Below are positions 22,570-30,441 of a stretch of DNA of 35,389 bases, piece by piece. The stretch covers positions 1-35,389 of the forward strand of contig VGWX01000020.1 in the NCBI GenBank assembly GCA_016873615.1, written 5' to 3'. This DNA is from Nitrospira sp. Its GTDB lineage: Bacteria; Nitrospirota; Thermodesulfovibrionia; Thermodesulfovibrionales; SM23-35. Position numbers and translations under genes: made by a program. Positions within the stretch are counted from its first letter, which is position 1. Each line of letters opens with the position of its first letter. Below the pieces are notes generated by a model. It had not been told where the DNA came from. It saw only the letters and a list, made by a program, of their open reading frames with translations, and made no database searches.

Positions 22570-23517
22570 ATGCAAAAGATTAAAATCGGAATAAGTACTT
22601 GCCTCCTCGGTGAAAAAGTCCGTTACGACGGGGGACATAAGCTTGATCGATATATAACAGATACGCTTGGGCATTATTTTGAATGGTTTCCAGTATGTCC
22701 GGAAGTAGAATATGGTCTTCCTGTGCCAAGAGAATCAATGCATCTAATAGGTGATCCTGCTTCACCTCGCATTGTTACGATAAGAACCGGTGTTGACCAT
22801 ACCGAGGGCATGAAAAAATGGGCTACAGATAAATTGACAAAGCTTGAAAAAGAGAATCTTTGCGGTTTTATTTCCAAGAGTAAGTCGCCAAGTTCGGGGA
22901 TAGGAGGCATCAAAGTCTATGCTTCTTCAGGGATACCAAGCAATAAGGGAACAGGCATATTCGGGGGAGCATTCATGCGTTATTTTCCACTTATACCGGT
23001 CATAGATGATGGAAGGCTGCATAATCCGAATCTGAGAGAAAACTTCATAGAACAGGTCTTGGTATATAAAAGGTGGAAAGAATTTCTAAAGAATAGCACC
23101 AAAATCAGAGATCTAATTGTATTTCATACTAATCTCAAGCTTTTAATATTCTCTCATAGTCCAAAACATTACAGCACCCTCGGAAAACTCGTTGCTCAAG
23201 CAAAAAAATATAAGCCTGATGTGCTCTATTCTGAATACATAAGGATATTGATGGATGGATTGCGCCTTCTTGCTACGACCAAAAAAAACACAAATGTTTT
23301 ATTACATATAGCTGGATATTTCAAAAAACAGCTATCGTCTGAGGACAAGAGTGAATTGCTTGAAGTTATAGATCAATATCACAAAGGTCATATACCTCTA
23401 ATAGTACCGATAGTCCTTATTAATCACTATGTGAGAAAATTCGATGAACCTTACTTAAAAATGCAATTTTATCTGAATCCTCATCCCATAGAATTAATGC
23501 TTAGAAACCATGTTTAA
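22570..23517 (+). CDS. DUF523 (TudS-like Fe-S desulfidase) fused to DUF1722 (YbgA)
   Basis: Residues 1-150 are DUF523: GISTCLLGEKVRYDGGHK with Cys11, FPVCPEVEYGLPVPRE with Cys43 and LCGFISKSKSPSSG with Cys98. These three Cys coordinate a [4Fe-4S] cluster in the characterised TudS thiouracil desulfidase, and the Glu of CPE and the Ser-rich segment match its active site. Residues about 185-315 are DUF1722: LIVFHTNLKLLIFSHSPKHY, NVLLHIAGYFKKQLSSEDK and IVPIVLINHYV. In E. coli a DUF1722 gene (ybgA) lies beside phr, so the association with photolyase is conserved. A role in removing sulfur from damaged or free thiolated bases is inferred. No strong ribosome site precedes the ATG. Confidence 0.88.
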   Translation: MQKIKIGISTCLLGEKVRYDGGHKLDRYITDTLGHYFEWFPVCPEVEYGLPVPRESMHLIGDPASPRIVTIRTGVDHTEGMKKWATDKLTKLEKENLCGFISKSKSPSSGIGGIKVYASSGIPSNKGTGIFGGAFMRYFPLIPVIDDGRLHNPNLRENFIEQVLVYKRWKEFLKNSTKIRDLIVFHTNLKLLIFSHSPKHYSTLGKLVAQAKKYKPDVLYSEYIRILMDGLRLLATTKKNTNVLLHIAGYFKKQLSSEDKSELLEVIDQYHKGHIPLIVPIVLINHYVRKFDEPYLKMQFYLNPHPIELMLRNHV

Positions 23518-23576
23518 GAAAAACTACCGTGGTCTTTTAAAATCAAATTTTGTCTGACAATCTTGCAGTAAGATGA

Positions 23577-24074
23577 TCAACGCAAGACAACGATATACCA
23601 AACAAGTAAGAATAGGCTGCTCCACCATCCGATAACTGAGATGACAAAACTCATCGCGATCCTTATCTGTAAATCTACAGGCAGAAGTTCACGTGCTTTC
23701 CCCTCTTTCTCTCTCCTTAAAAGGTGTGGACTTACCCAGAAGGAAAGGAATGCCCCGTTTAAGATCAATGCAACTGCGAGGACTGCATGGATAAGTGAAA
23801 TGCCCGATAATCCAATATTCCTGTAAGTAATCAGACCACCAAGAATAGCTAAAAAGATACCTATCCAAATGAGGGGTTTTGTAATTTTGTGTGTCCTAAT
23901 TGTTGCCTCTGTCCAATAAGAAGATTTCCTGCCTAAGAATCCGTGAAGGTCAATAACTGTTACTGCTCCTAATCCAATAATAAATCCTGCAATAAAAAGA
24001 AAGAGGCCAAGGATATCAGTCCAGGGGGAAACCATATTGCTCCAAATACCTAAATAAACAAATAACTGTTCCAT
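23577..24074 (-). CDS. Hypothetical four-helix membrane protein
   Basis: The 165-residue product has four hydrophobic segments at about 17-41 (LGLFLFIAGFIIGLGAVTVI), 69-85, 91-115 and 139-163. A conserved-looking loop DLHGFLGRKSSYWTEATIRTHKITKP lies between the first two. The His in H-KITKP and the one before it could bind heme or metal, which recalls DUF2269/DUF2214-like membrane proteins, but I cannot assign a family with confidence. The ATG at 24074 has no Shine-Dalgarno sequence and an extended -10 about 12 bp upstream. It converges on the DUF523-DUF1722 gene (59 bp gap) and diverges from the SDR gene. Confidence 0.7.
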   Translation of the reverse strand: MEQLFVYLGIWSNMVSPWTDILGLFLFIAGFIIGLGAVTVIDLHGFLGRKSSYWTEATIRTHKITKPLIWIGIFLAILGGLITYRNIGLSGISLIHAVLAVALILNGAFLSFWVSPHLLRREKEGKARELLPVDLQIRIAMSFVISVIGWWSSLFLLVWYIVVLR

Positions 24075-24086
24075 GGTTTAATTGAA

Positions 24087-24095
24087 ATTATATCA
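24087..24095 (-). promoter_or_regulatory. Extended -10 promoter for the membrane protein gene
   Basis: On the minus strand TGATATAAT is an extended -10 (TGn followed by perfect TATAAT) ending 12 bases before the ATG at 24074. The predicted leader is only about 5 nt and there is no ribosome-binding site. Confidence 0.45.
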
Positions 24096-24232
24096 TATAA
24101 TAAAAAGAGGAGCCATCGATGTTGGCTATCAACCGATGTAAGTAGAAACTTATTTTTTCTTTTGATAAGGTTATTCTAAAGTCAAATTGATATTTGTACA
24201 GTATGCCTGTGAAAGAGAGGTAAAATAAGATT

Positions 24233-25135
24233 ATGAATATTGCAATCCTGGGTGCCCCCGGATGTGTCGGACGGACTATAATTAAGAGACTTCTTGATTC
24301 TTCACAACATAAAATCATAGCTTCCTATCGCATAGAGGAAGAGATCCCAAAAGATATTCAAAATGACCGTCTTATTTGGAAACAGGTCAATCTTCTTAAT
24401 CAATCAAATGCAGAAAACTTTTTACAAGGTTCTGAAATATTGATCTACCTCATACATTCTTTAGGAGCAAAAAATTTTGCAGAGCTCGATATACGGCTTG
24501 CAAATTCTGCTGGTAATGCAGCGAGGCAAGTGGGTATTAATAAGATCATTTACCTCGGTGGCATTGTTCCTGACAGCCGGAATGTGTCTCCTCATCTTAT
24601 CAGCAGGATGAAGACAGGACAGGCCCTTGCTTCTCACGGGATACCAGTCGCTGAAGTTCGCGCAAGCATATTGCTGGCAACCTGCAGCGTTTCTTATCTC
24701 ATTGTATATTTTCTCGCAAAACGACTTCCTGTCATGATAACACCCCGATGGCTAAATTCCCTCTGTGCACCTATTGCCCTTGAGGATGCAGCAAGTTTCC
24801 TCGCAGCTCTGATTCCTCGGGATATCAACGGTCATGAGGTTTTTGAAATAGGCTCTGATATTGTTCGATATCGGGAACTCCTGTCACTATGTGGCAAAGC
24901 AATCCGGGGAGTTGGTAATATTATAATCCCTGTCCCTCTTTTTGCGGTACATCTGTCTTCTCTTTGGATCCAGTTGATAACCCGTGTCCCCAATAGCGTC
25001 GGAGTAGCGCTTGCTGAAGGGCTAAAAAGCGATACAATACCTTCAAAAAACCGTTTCCGTGAGGTAACCGGAAGGGATCCGATTCCAGTCCAGTCCGTGC
25101 TTAAACAACTTGCAGAAGAAATGCGAAAGAAATAA
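24233..25135 (+). CDS. Atypical NAD(P)-binding short-chain dehydrogenase (NmrA/SDR-like)
   Basis: The 300-residue product starts with a Rossmann loop MNIAILGAPGCVGRTIIKRL. It has LIYLIHSLG and KIIYLGGIVPD strands, and the SRMKTGQALASHGIPVAEVRASI region typical of atypical SDRs related to NmrA and NDUFA9. The catalytic YxxxK is not obvious, so it may be a sensor or a non-canonical reductase. AGAGAGG lies about 16 bases before the ATG. Its end is 3 bp from the convergent PNPOx-fold gene. Similar SDRs occur in photolyase/lipocalin neighbourhoods of light-responsive gene clusters, but the substrate here is unknown. Confidence 0.8.
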   Translation: MNIAILGAPGCVGRTIIKRLLDSSQHKIIASYRIEEEIPKDIQNDRLIWKQVNLLNQSNAENFLQGSEILIYLIHSLGAKNFAELDIRLANSAGNAARQVGINKIIYLGGIVPDSRNVSPHLISRMKTGQALASHGIPVAEVRASILLATCSVSYLIVYFLAKRLPVMITPRWLNSLCAPIALEDAASFLAALIPRDINGHEVFEIGSDIVRYRELLSLCGKAIRGVGNIIIPVPLFAVHLSSLWIQLITRVPNSVGVALAEGLKSDTIPSKNRFREVTGRDPIPVQSVLKQLAEEMRKK

Positions 25136-25138
25136 GTC

Positions 25139-25540
25139 TCAGGACAAAACGATATTGCTTTTTCCACTTCCAATTAATGGCAGAATCTTTTCAATTGTGA
25201 AATATACAAGATACTTTGAGCCCTTCTGCTTGTCCTCGTCAGGGGTCAAGTTACGTCTGGTCATCTTGGATATTAAGGTTGAGTCAGTCTCTTCTTTTAA
25301 CTTTTTCAAAAACAACCTTACGCCGTTGTACCCCGAGACGTTTTCAATAAAGAGAAATGATGCATAGGGATTTGACCGCAGGTTAAGATGTGTTAGACGC
25401 TCTCTCATGATAAAAGCCAATGTTCCGTCATCAAAAACATGTGGGGTAGAGTAGATTGCCGCATCCACCTTGCCATCTGAATCAGCTGTAGAAAGAATTC
25501 CTATTCCATTTGTGTTGTGAAAGTATTCTTTAAGTGTCAT
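25139..25540 (-). CDS. Pyridoxamine 5'-phosphate oxidase-fold protein (second copy)
   Basis: The 133-residue product has the split-barrel pattern: IGILSTADSDGKVDAAIYSTP, DGTLAFIMRERLTHLNLRSNPYASFLFIE and GYNGVRLFLKKL. I chose the ATG at 25540 because TAGGAGAG precedes it at 4-5 nt and it lies 7 bp after the lipocalin stop. A longer frame to 25621 would overlap the lipocalin gene. The protein is shorter than and only loosely similar to the one at 20379-20867, so the two are not recent duplicates. It probably forms an operon with blc. A flavin-linked reductase or heme-binding role is possible. Confidence 0.8.
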   Translation of the reverse strand: MTLKEYFHNTNGIGILSTADSDGKVDAAIYSTPHVFDDGTLAFIMRERLTHLNLRSNPYASFLFIENVSGYNGVRLFLKKLKEETDSTLISKMTRRNLTPDEDKQKGSKYLVYFTIEKILPLIGSGKSNIVLS

Positions 25541-25547
25541 GTCTCTC

Positions 25548-26087
25548 CTATTTTTGCAGTGTTTTAATAAGTTTTGAGGTGTCATATTGTTTGTCTTTAA
25601 GGCGAGAAAGAATAGTTTCATATACTTCTCCCTTAATCTCTTTGCTGCGGCTCAATATCCATAGATATTGACGCTTTGGATGTCCTATGACAGCATATTC
25701 ATAATTTTCACCAAGATCAACTATCCAATAGTCTCCTGCAAAAGGCCAGAAAAAAGATACTTTGAGCTTGGCGTTTGTTTTTTTGTCAACAACCCATGCT
25801 TTTCCTTTTGCAGACCTTATCTTGCCGTCAAAGGTATTGTCATAGCATTCGTTGAAAACGGAAATCTTCCCATCTTTTCTTAGGGAATACGTTGCCTTGC
25901 TTCCCACACAGCCCTCTTGAAAACTGTGCGGATATCTCGCAATCTCATACCATGTCCCTGTGTAGCGGGTTAAATCAACATAAGGAACTACTGGTAAAGG
26001 CGGTGATGTTTTTCCCTGCATATTAATGCATCCTATTACAGTCAGAAGCATTGAAACTATTAATAAGGAACAGAGGGCTTTTGACAT
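25548..26087 (-). CDS. blc: Outer-membrane lipocalin (Blc-like lipoprotein)
   Basis: The 179-residue product begins with a lipoprotein signal, LLTVIGC, so Cys20 would be lipidated. The lipocalin motif YTGTWYEIARYPHSFQ and the later YWIVDLGENYEYAVIGHPKRQYLWILSR (in part) match bacterial lipocalin Blc, which binds fatty acids or lysophospholipids and is induced by envelope or starvation stress. CVGSKATYSL supplies a second Cys for a disulfide. It leads a two-gene operon with a PNPOx-fold gene. Lipocalins recur in light- or singlet-oxygen-induced clusters with photolyase, which fits the neighbourhood. The 275 bp upstream (26088-26362) hold no clear promoter for it. Confidence 0.9.
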   Translation of the reverse strand: MSKALCSLLIVSMLLTVIGCINMQGKTSPPLPVVPYVDLTRYTGTWYEIARYPHSFQEGCVGSKATYSLRKDGKISVFNECYDNTFDGKIRSAKGKAWVVDKKTNAKLKVSFFWPFAGDYWIVDLGENYEYAVIGHPKRQYLWILSRSKEIKGEVYETILSRLKDKQYDTSKLIKTLQK

Positions 26088-26345
26088 ATGTGATGCGATA
26101 TCTCCACTAATATTGCACTTTTTTAAAGGCTTGTCTAAAGATGTCTTTAAAGCACTATTATAGCAAAGATAATAACTGAGTGTTCGCTTTAATGCCTGGC
26201 ATCCAAGGGATCAGACGTTCTTGATAGCTCTGATTTTATATTGCAATTTTGCATATAAAACTTTACATTATATTTTTGTAAAACATCTGGTTAAAGAATT
26301 TTTCGAGCAACGCCTGTTTTTTTGATTAAAGGAGATTTTTGAATC

Positions 26346-26366
26346 ATGGGAGAGGATAACACATGA
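26346..26366 (+). CDS. Possible 6-codon leader ORF coupled to aroK
   Basis: ATG GGA GAG GAT AAC ACA TGA starts 11 nt after a strong AAAGGAG (26328-26334). It ends with its TGA overlapping the aroK ATG as ATGA. Ribosomes could terminate and restart on aroK. It may also be chance, because GGAGAGG inside it works as a Shine-Dalgarno sequence for aroK itself. Confidence 0.3.
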   Translation: MGEDNT

Positions 26367-26878
26367 AAAATATCGTGCTTACCGGGTTTATGGGAACAGG
26401 CAAAACCGCGGTCGGAATCGAGCTTGAACGCCTCCTTAAGCTGAAATTGATTGATGTGGATACGGAAATAGAAAAGTCGGAGAAGATAACAATCAATGAA
26501 ATATTCAAACAGTTCGGGGAGCCAAGATTCAGAGAGATCGAAACAGAGATGATCAGGAAACTTTCTTCTCAAAAAAATGTCATAATCTCCACTGGGGGAG
26601 GCGCTGTTTTAAAGCAGGAAAATATGGAGATCCTCAGACAGAACGGGGTTATTGTCTGTCTTATGGCAACACCCGAGACTATCCTGAACAGGACGAGTAA
26701 GAGTGATGAAAGACCGTTGCTGAAGGTAGAAAACCCTTTTGCAAAGATTAACGAGCTTTTGAATTTCAGAAGGCCTTTTTATGAAAAAGCGGATATAATG
26801 ATCGATACAGAAAATAAAACTCCTCTGCGGATTGCAGAGGAAATCATCAAGAAAGTAAAAGCATACAGTAAACAGTAG
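26363..26878 (+). CDS. aroK: Shikimate kinase
   Basis: This cytosolic kinase phosphorylates shikimate to shikimate-3-phosphate, step five of the chorismate pathway. The Walker A loop is GFMGTGKTAVG (8-18). The shikimate-binding Asp is in LIDVDTEIE, Arg in FREIE and STGGGAV at about 76-82, and the lid Arg is in SDERPLL. The length of 171 residues is normal. GGAGAGG precedes the ATG by about 7 nt. Its last codons and stop fall in a short repeat. With aroB it feeds chorismate to the trp genes in this window, though on the other strand and 17 kb away. Confidence 0.96.
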   Translation: MKNIVLTGFMGTGKTAVGIELERLLKLKLIDVDTEIEKSEKITINEIFKQFGEPRFREIETEMIRKLSSQKNVIISTGGGAVLKQENMEILRQNGVIVCLMATPETILNRTSKSDERPLLKVENPFAKINELLNFRRPFYEKADIMIDTENKTPLRIAEEIIKKVKAYSKQ

Positions 26879-26905
26879 GTAGTAGACAGCAGACAGTGAA
26901 GAACA
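26868..26905. repeat. ACAG/GTAGACAG short repeat at the aroK stop
   Basis: The words ACAGTA, ACAGTAG, GTAGACAG, CAGACAG follow one another from the last aroK codons into the aroK-aroB spacer. The aroK stop (26876-26878) is inside it, so the final residues YSKQ appear to be repeat-derived. Confidence 0.5.
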
Positions 26906-26927
26906 GATTTTGGATATATAAGGAAAT

Positions 26928-28013
26928 ATGGAAAAAATAAGGGTTGATCTCGCTGAGAGGAGTTACAACATTTTTATAGGCGCCGATAGCCTCGATGAAA
27001 TTGGGGATAAACTCAAATTGTTTGAACTGAGCCCGAGGATTGCAATTGTCAGTAACCCTACTGTTTTTTCACTCTATGGGGAGCGGGTCTCGGATGCAGT
27101 CAAAAAGGCCGGCTTCGACTTGCTTACAGTAATAATACCGGATGGTGAAGAGTATAAAAACCTTGATACCCTCAAGCGCATATATGACGACTTGCTTAAA
27201 TTTAAACTTGACAGGAAATCCGCTCTCATCGCACTCGGAGGCGGGGTAGTAGGAGATATTACAGGGTTTGCCGCTTCCACGTATATGAGAGGACTTGCAT
27301 ATATCCAGGCGCCTACAACTCTCCTCGCTCAGGTCGACAGTTCTGTGGGAGGCAAAACCGGGATAGACCATGAACTCGGGAAGAATATGATCGGGGCTTT
27401 CTGGCAGCCTGCTCTTGTATGGATAGATGTAGAGACTCTGACGACCCTTCCTCAAAGACAATTATTGGCAGGGCTTGCTGAAGTTATTAAATATGGTGTG
27501 ATTTATGATGAGAAATTATTCATGTACCTTGAGAAGGAGAGAGATAAGATTCTGAATCTTGACAGGGATGCACTGATCTACATTATTAAGCGTTCATGCG
27601 AAATAAAGGCAGAGGTTGTTTCAAAAGATGAGAGAGAAGCCGGATTAAGGGCAATATTGAATTACGGTCACACAATAGGCCATGCAATCGAGACTGTTAC
27701 AAAATACAGGAGATTCCTTCACGGAGAGGCAGTAGCAATCGGGATGAACCTCGAAGCCCGTCTTTCAAAGATGCTTGATCTGATTGATAAAGATCAGGTC
27801 TCGAGGATAAAAGGCCTTATTGAATCCTACGGTCTGCCGTCAGAAATGCCATCTGACCTCAATGCGAGCAGTATTTCCCTTTCCATGAAGCTTGACAAAA
27901 AGGCAGTCGCCGGTGAGCTTAAGTTCATCCTTCCTGAAAAAATCGGCAGCGTGCGAATAGAGAAAGGCATTCCGGAAAAGTCTGTCAGAGAAGTATTAGA
28001 AACCTGCAGTTAA
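26928..28013 (+). CDS. aroB: 3-dehydroquinate synthase
   Basis: This enzyme makes 3-dehydroquinate from DAHP using NAD+ and a divalent metal. The product of 361 residues has PDGEEYKNLDTLKRIYDDLL, the NAD-binding segment ALGGGVVGDITGFAASTYMRG (in part) and QAPTTLLAQVDSSVGGKTGID. The metal-binding Glu in LLAGLAEVIKYG and the two His in NYGHTIGHAIE and FLHGEAVAIGM are also present. All catalytic landmarks are there. The ATG follows AAGGAA in the 49-bp gap after aroK. It converges on pit with 24 bp between stops and no obvious terminator. Confidence 0.97.
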   Translation: MEKIRVDLAERSYNIFIGADSLDEIGDKLKLFELSPRIAIVSNPTVFSLYGERVSDAVKKAGFDLLTVIIPDGEEYKNLDTLKRIYDDLLKFKLDRKSALIALGGGVVGDITGFAASTYMRGLAYIQAPTTLLAQVDSSVGGKTGIDHELGKNMIGAFWQPALVWIDVETLTTLPQRQLLAGLAEVIKYGVIYDEKLFMYLEKERDKILNLDRDALIYIIKRSCEIKAEVVSKDEREAGLRAILNYGHTIGHAIETVTKYRRFLHGEAVAIGMNLEARLSKMLDLIDKDQVSRIKGLIESYGLPSEMPSDLNASSISLSMKLDKKAVAGELKFILPEKIGSVRIEKGIPEKSVREVLETCS

Positions 28014-28037
28014 CCGGAAAATTTTGTCATGCTTATT

Positions 28038-29024
28038 CTATCCCAGCATCAGATGCAGGACCTTATAAATAAGCCATGCGACTACCGAACATACCGGCAA
28101 TGTAAATATCCAAGCATTAATAATCTTTTTCCCAATGCCCCATCTTACAGCCGTTAATCTTTTTGTTGAACCCACTCCCATAATTGCAGTAGCAATAACG
28201 TGAGTGGTGCTGACAGGAAGCCCAAAGCAGCTTGCACCGAGGATCACCACAGTTGCGGATGTTTCAGCTGCAAAGCCATGTACGGGTTCAAGTTTAAGCA
28301 TACTGACTCCCATGGTCTTTATCACCTTCCAGCCACCGAATGTTGTCCCAACTCCCATAGCGAGAGCGCATGCAAGAATCACCCAGAAAGGAACTTCAAC
28401 TGAATGCAGGAAGCCCCCGCTCACAAGTGAGAGTGTGATAATGCCCATAACTTTCTGTGCATCATTTGAACCATGGCTGAATGCCATGAAACTCGCCGAA
28501 ATGATCTGAAGCTTTCCAAAATATTTATTAACAGTAGAGGTAGAGAGGTTTCTGCATGCCGCCAATATGAATCTCATGAACAGATACCCGAATAAGATGC
28601 CAACAACCGGGGACAGGAGGAGTGATAGAAATATTTTTGTGAGTCCCTGAAAATTTAGAATAATCAGACCGCCATGTGATACTGAAGCGCCTATAAGGCC
28701 GCCGATAAGCGCATGAGAGGCGCTTACAGGCAAACCCAAACGCGTCATCATAGTATTCCAGACAAAACCAGCAACGAGAGCTGCGGCTACAACCCCCTCT
28801 GTCACCGCATTGGGGTCAACTACTCCTTTCCCGATTGTTTTAGCGACGGCAGTCGTCATGAAAGCCCCAAGGACATTCAGCCCGCCGGCAAGCAGCACCG
28901 CCTGTGCAGGCTTCAGTACTCTCGTTGAAACAACAGTGGCAATTGCATTTGCTGCATCGTTATACCCGTTGCTTATATCGAACAATATGGCGAGAAAAAC
29001 GACAATAAGGACGACTTCAAGCAT
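28038..29024 (-). CDS. pit: Low-affinity inorganic phosphate transporter (PiT family)
   Basis: This inner-membrane transporter (328 residues, about 9-10 hydrophobic segments) carries metal-phosphate with protons or Na+. The two inverted PiT signatures are present: GYNDAANAIATVVSTRVL near residue 20 and SHGSNDAQKVMGIITL in the second half. GLPVSASHALIGGLIGAS and GLPVSTTHVIATAIMGVG are the matching repeat elements. Its ATG overlaps the DUF47 gene by 8 bp, and the two form the usual regulator-transporter pair. The block diverges from phoB-phoR. Confidence 0.93.
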   Translation of the reverse strand: MLEVVLIVVFLAILFDISNGYNDAANAIATVVSTRVLKPAQAVLLAGGLNVLGAFMTTAVAKTIGKGVVDPNAVTEGVVAAALVAGFVWNTMMTRLGLPVSASHALIGGLIGASVSHGGLIILNFQGLTKIFLSLLLSPVVGILFGYLFMRFILAACRNLSTSTVNKYFGKLQIISASFMAFSHGSNDAQKVMGIITLSLVSGGFLHSVEVPFWVILACALAMGVGTTFGGWKVIKTMGVSMLKLEPVHGFAAETSATVVILGASCFGLPVSTTHVIATAIMGVGSTKRLTAVRWGIGKKIINAWIFTLPVCSVVAWLIYKVLHLMLG

Positions 29025-29634
29025 GCTTCAGCACGATGGCTTCCAGTATATTGGCAACATCCTCACACTTATCAGAAGCATTTTCAAGGTGCTCGTAAAT
29101 CTCCTTCCATTTAATAACAAGGATAGGATCCTGTATTTCTTCAAACAGATGGCCGAGCGCATCTCTGAAACCCCTGTCTATCCTGTTTTCAAGTTTGTTG
29201 ATCTCGATGCAATACTCCTGGATATGGGCATAATTCTTTTCTTTCAGTTTCTTGATCGCCTTTTCAACAAACTCCACAGTCGTAAGGAGGTCTTTTGCCA
29301 TAGTAATTGACCACTTCGTGGATTCCTTTAATTTGAATACAGTGAGCCTGTCGGCAGCGCCCCAAATGAGGTCTACGATATCATCGAGTGTAGATGCAAG
29401 CGCATGGATATCTTCCCTGTCTATCGGTGTAACAAAGGTTTTGTTCAGTTTCCTCATAATGTCATGGGTAAAAACATCGCCTTCCTGCTCCAGTTCGTGC
29501 ACTTCTCTTGCCCAGGCATCCAGGTTACTGAAGTGTTCCATGATGCCGACCAATAATGTGGCAGCATGGGTCACATTTGCCGCAGCTTTTTCAAAAATTA
29601 AGAAAAAGTCAGTCTCTTTTGGGAAAATTTTCAT
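29017..29634 (-). CDS. DUF47 / PhoU-like Pit accessory protein
   Basis: The 205-residue all-helical cytosolic protein carries the DUF47 pattern: FFLIFEKAAANVTHAATLL near the start, ARVHELEQEGDVFTHDIMRKLNKTF-type residues in the middle (EQEGD and TPIDREDIHALASTLDDIVD). CIEINKLENRIDRGFRDALGHL lies near the end. The paired acidic motifs E-EGD and E-ID-D are the metal-binding positions of PhoU-like proteins. It is the first gene of the DUF47-pit operon and probably modulates Pit activity. No Pho box is obvious in the 105 bp between it and phoB. Confidence 0.92.
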   Translation of the reverse strand: MKIFPKETDFFLIFEKAAANVTHAATLLVGIMEHFSNLDAWAREVHELEQEGDVFTHDIMRKLNKTFVTPIDREDIHALASTLDDIVDLIWGAADRLTVFKLKESTKWSITMAKDLLTTVEFVEKAIKKLKEKNYAHIQEYCIEINKLENRIDRGFRDALGHLFEEIQDPILVIKWKEIYEHLENASDKCEDVANILEAIVLKHA

Positions 29635-29724
29635 ATTGCGCCTGTAGGGTTTATGTAGAATATAAAAATTTTAATCTAAAGTCAATAAATGAACTCTTAA
29701 TATTTGCATAAGAATAAAAAATCG

Positions 29725-29733
29725 TGCTATAAG
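29725..29733 (+). promoter_or_regulatory. Extended -10 promoter of phoB
   Basis: TGCTATAAG is an extended -10 (TGn before TATAAG). The phoB ATG at 29740 begins 6 bases after it. TTTGCA at 29703-29708 is a loose -35 at 19 bp. The mRNA would start at the ATG itself, and there is no Shine-Dalgarno sequence. Confidence 0.5.
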
Positions 29734-29739
29734 TATTAT

Positions 29740-30441
29740 ATGGATACACCGAAACATGTACTTGTTGTTGATGATGAGGCTGACCTTGTTGAACTCGTCT
29801 CATATAATCTCAGGAAAGAAGGCTTTTTAGTAGATTCAGCCGCTGATGGTGAATCAGCCCTGAAAAAAATCAAAAAAGGCAAATATGACCTTCTCATCCT
29901 TGACCTCATGCTTCCCGGAATACAGGGGATTGAACTCTGCCGTATTGTGAGAAATGACCCGAAGAACTCAGGTCTCCATATTATCATGCTTACTGCAAAG
30001 GGGGAAGAAATTGACAGGATAATCGGGCTCGAGATGGGAGCTGATGATTACATGACAAAACCTTTCAGTCCAAGGGAGCTTACAGCAAGGGTTAAGGCTG
30101 TTCTGAGAAGATTTACAGAAAAGCCGGTCATAGAAAAAATAATAAAGATTGGAGATATCGAAATAGACAGGGAAAGATATACTGTGACTATCAGGGGGAA
30201 GTCTGTTAAGCTGAGCGCAACAGAATACAAGCTCCTTCTTTTTCTTGCAGAAAGGAGAGGCAAGGTGTTCAGCAGGGGCCAGCTGCTTGATGCAGTTTGG
30301 CGGGATGAGGCATTTGTTGAGCCAAGGACAGTAGACGTGCATGTCCGGAGGTTAAGGGCCAATATCGAAGCAGATCCTGCAGAACCCAGGTATATCAAGA
30401 CCATGCGCGGCATTGGTTATCTGTTCAATGAAGAGAAATGA
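29740..30441 (+). CDS. phoB: PhoB-family response regulator
   Basis: The 233-residue product has an N-terminal receiver domain with VVDDEAD acidic residues (11-13), the phospho-acceptor Asp55 in LLILDLMLPG, Thr in MLTAKG and Lys in TKPFSPREL. A C-terminal OmpR/PhoB winged helix follows with KLSATEYKLLLFLAERRGKV, RTVDVHVRRLRANIE and TMRGIGYLF. I chose the ATG at 29740. An upstream TTG at 29704 would add 12 residues and lie ahead of the promoter. It overlaps the kinase gene as ATGA and faces away from DUF47-pit. The phosphate role is inferred from these neighbours plus family resemblance. Confidence 0.9.
   Translation: MDTPKHVLVVDDEADLVELVSYNLRKEGFLVDSAADGESALKKIKKGKYDLLILDLMLPGIQGIELCRIVRNDPKNSGLHIIMLTAKGEEIDRIIGLEMGADDYMTKPFSPRELTARVKAVLRRFTEKPVIEKIIKIGDIEIDRERYTVTIRGKSVKLSATEYKLLLFLAERRGKVFSRGQLLDAVWRDEAFVEPRTVDVHVRRLRANIEADPAEPRYIKTMRGIGYLFNEEK

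Noticed and set aside
25541-25621. Longer PNPOx-fold reading overlapping blc
   Set aside because: The ATG at 25540 has a good TAGGAGAG ribosome site and starts just after the blc stop.
29635-29739. Pho box controlling pit or phoB
   Set aside because: No pair of CTGTCAT-like direct repeats at the expected spacing is visible.
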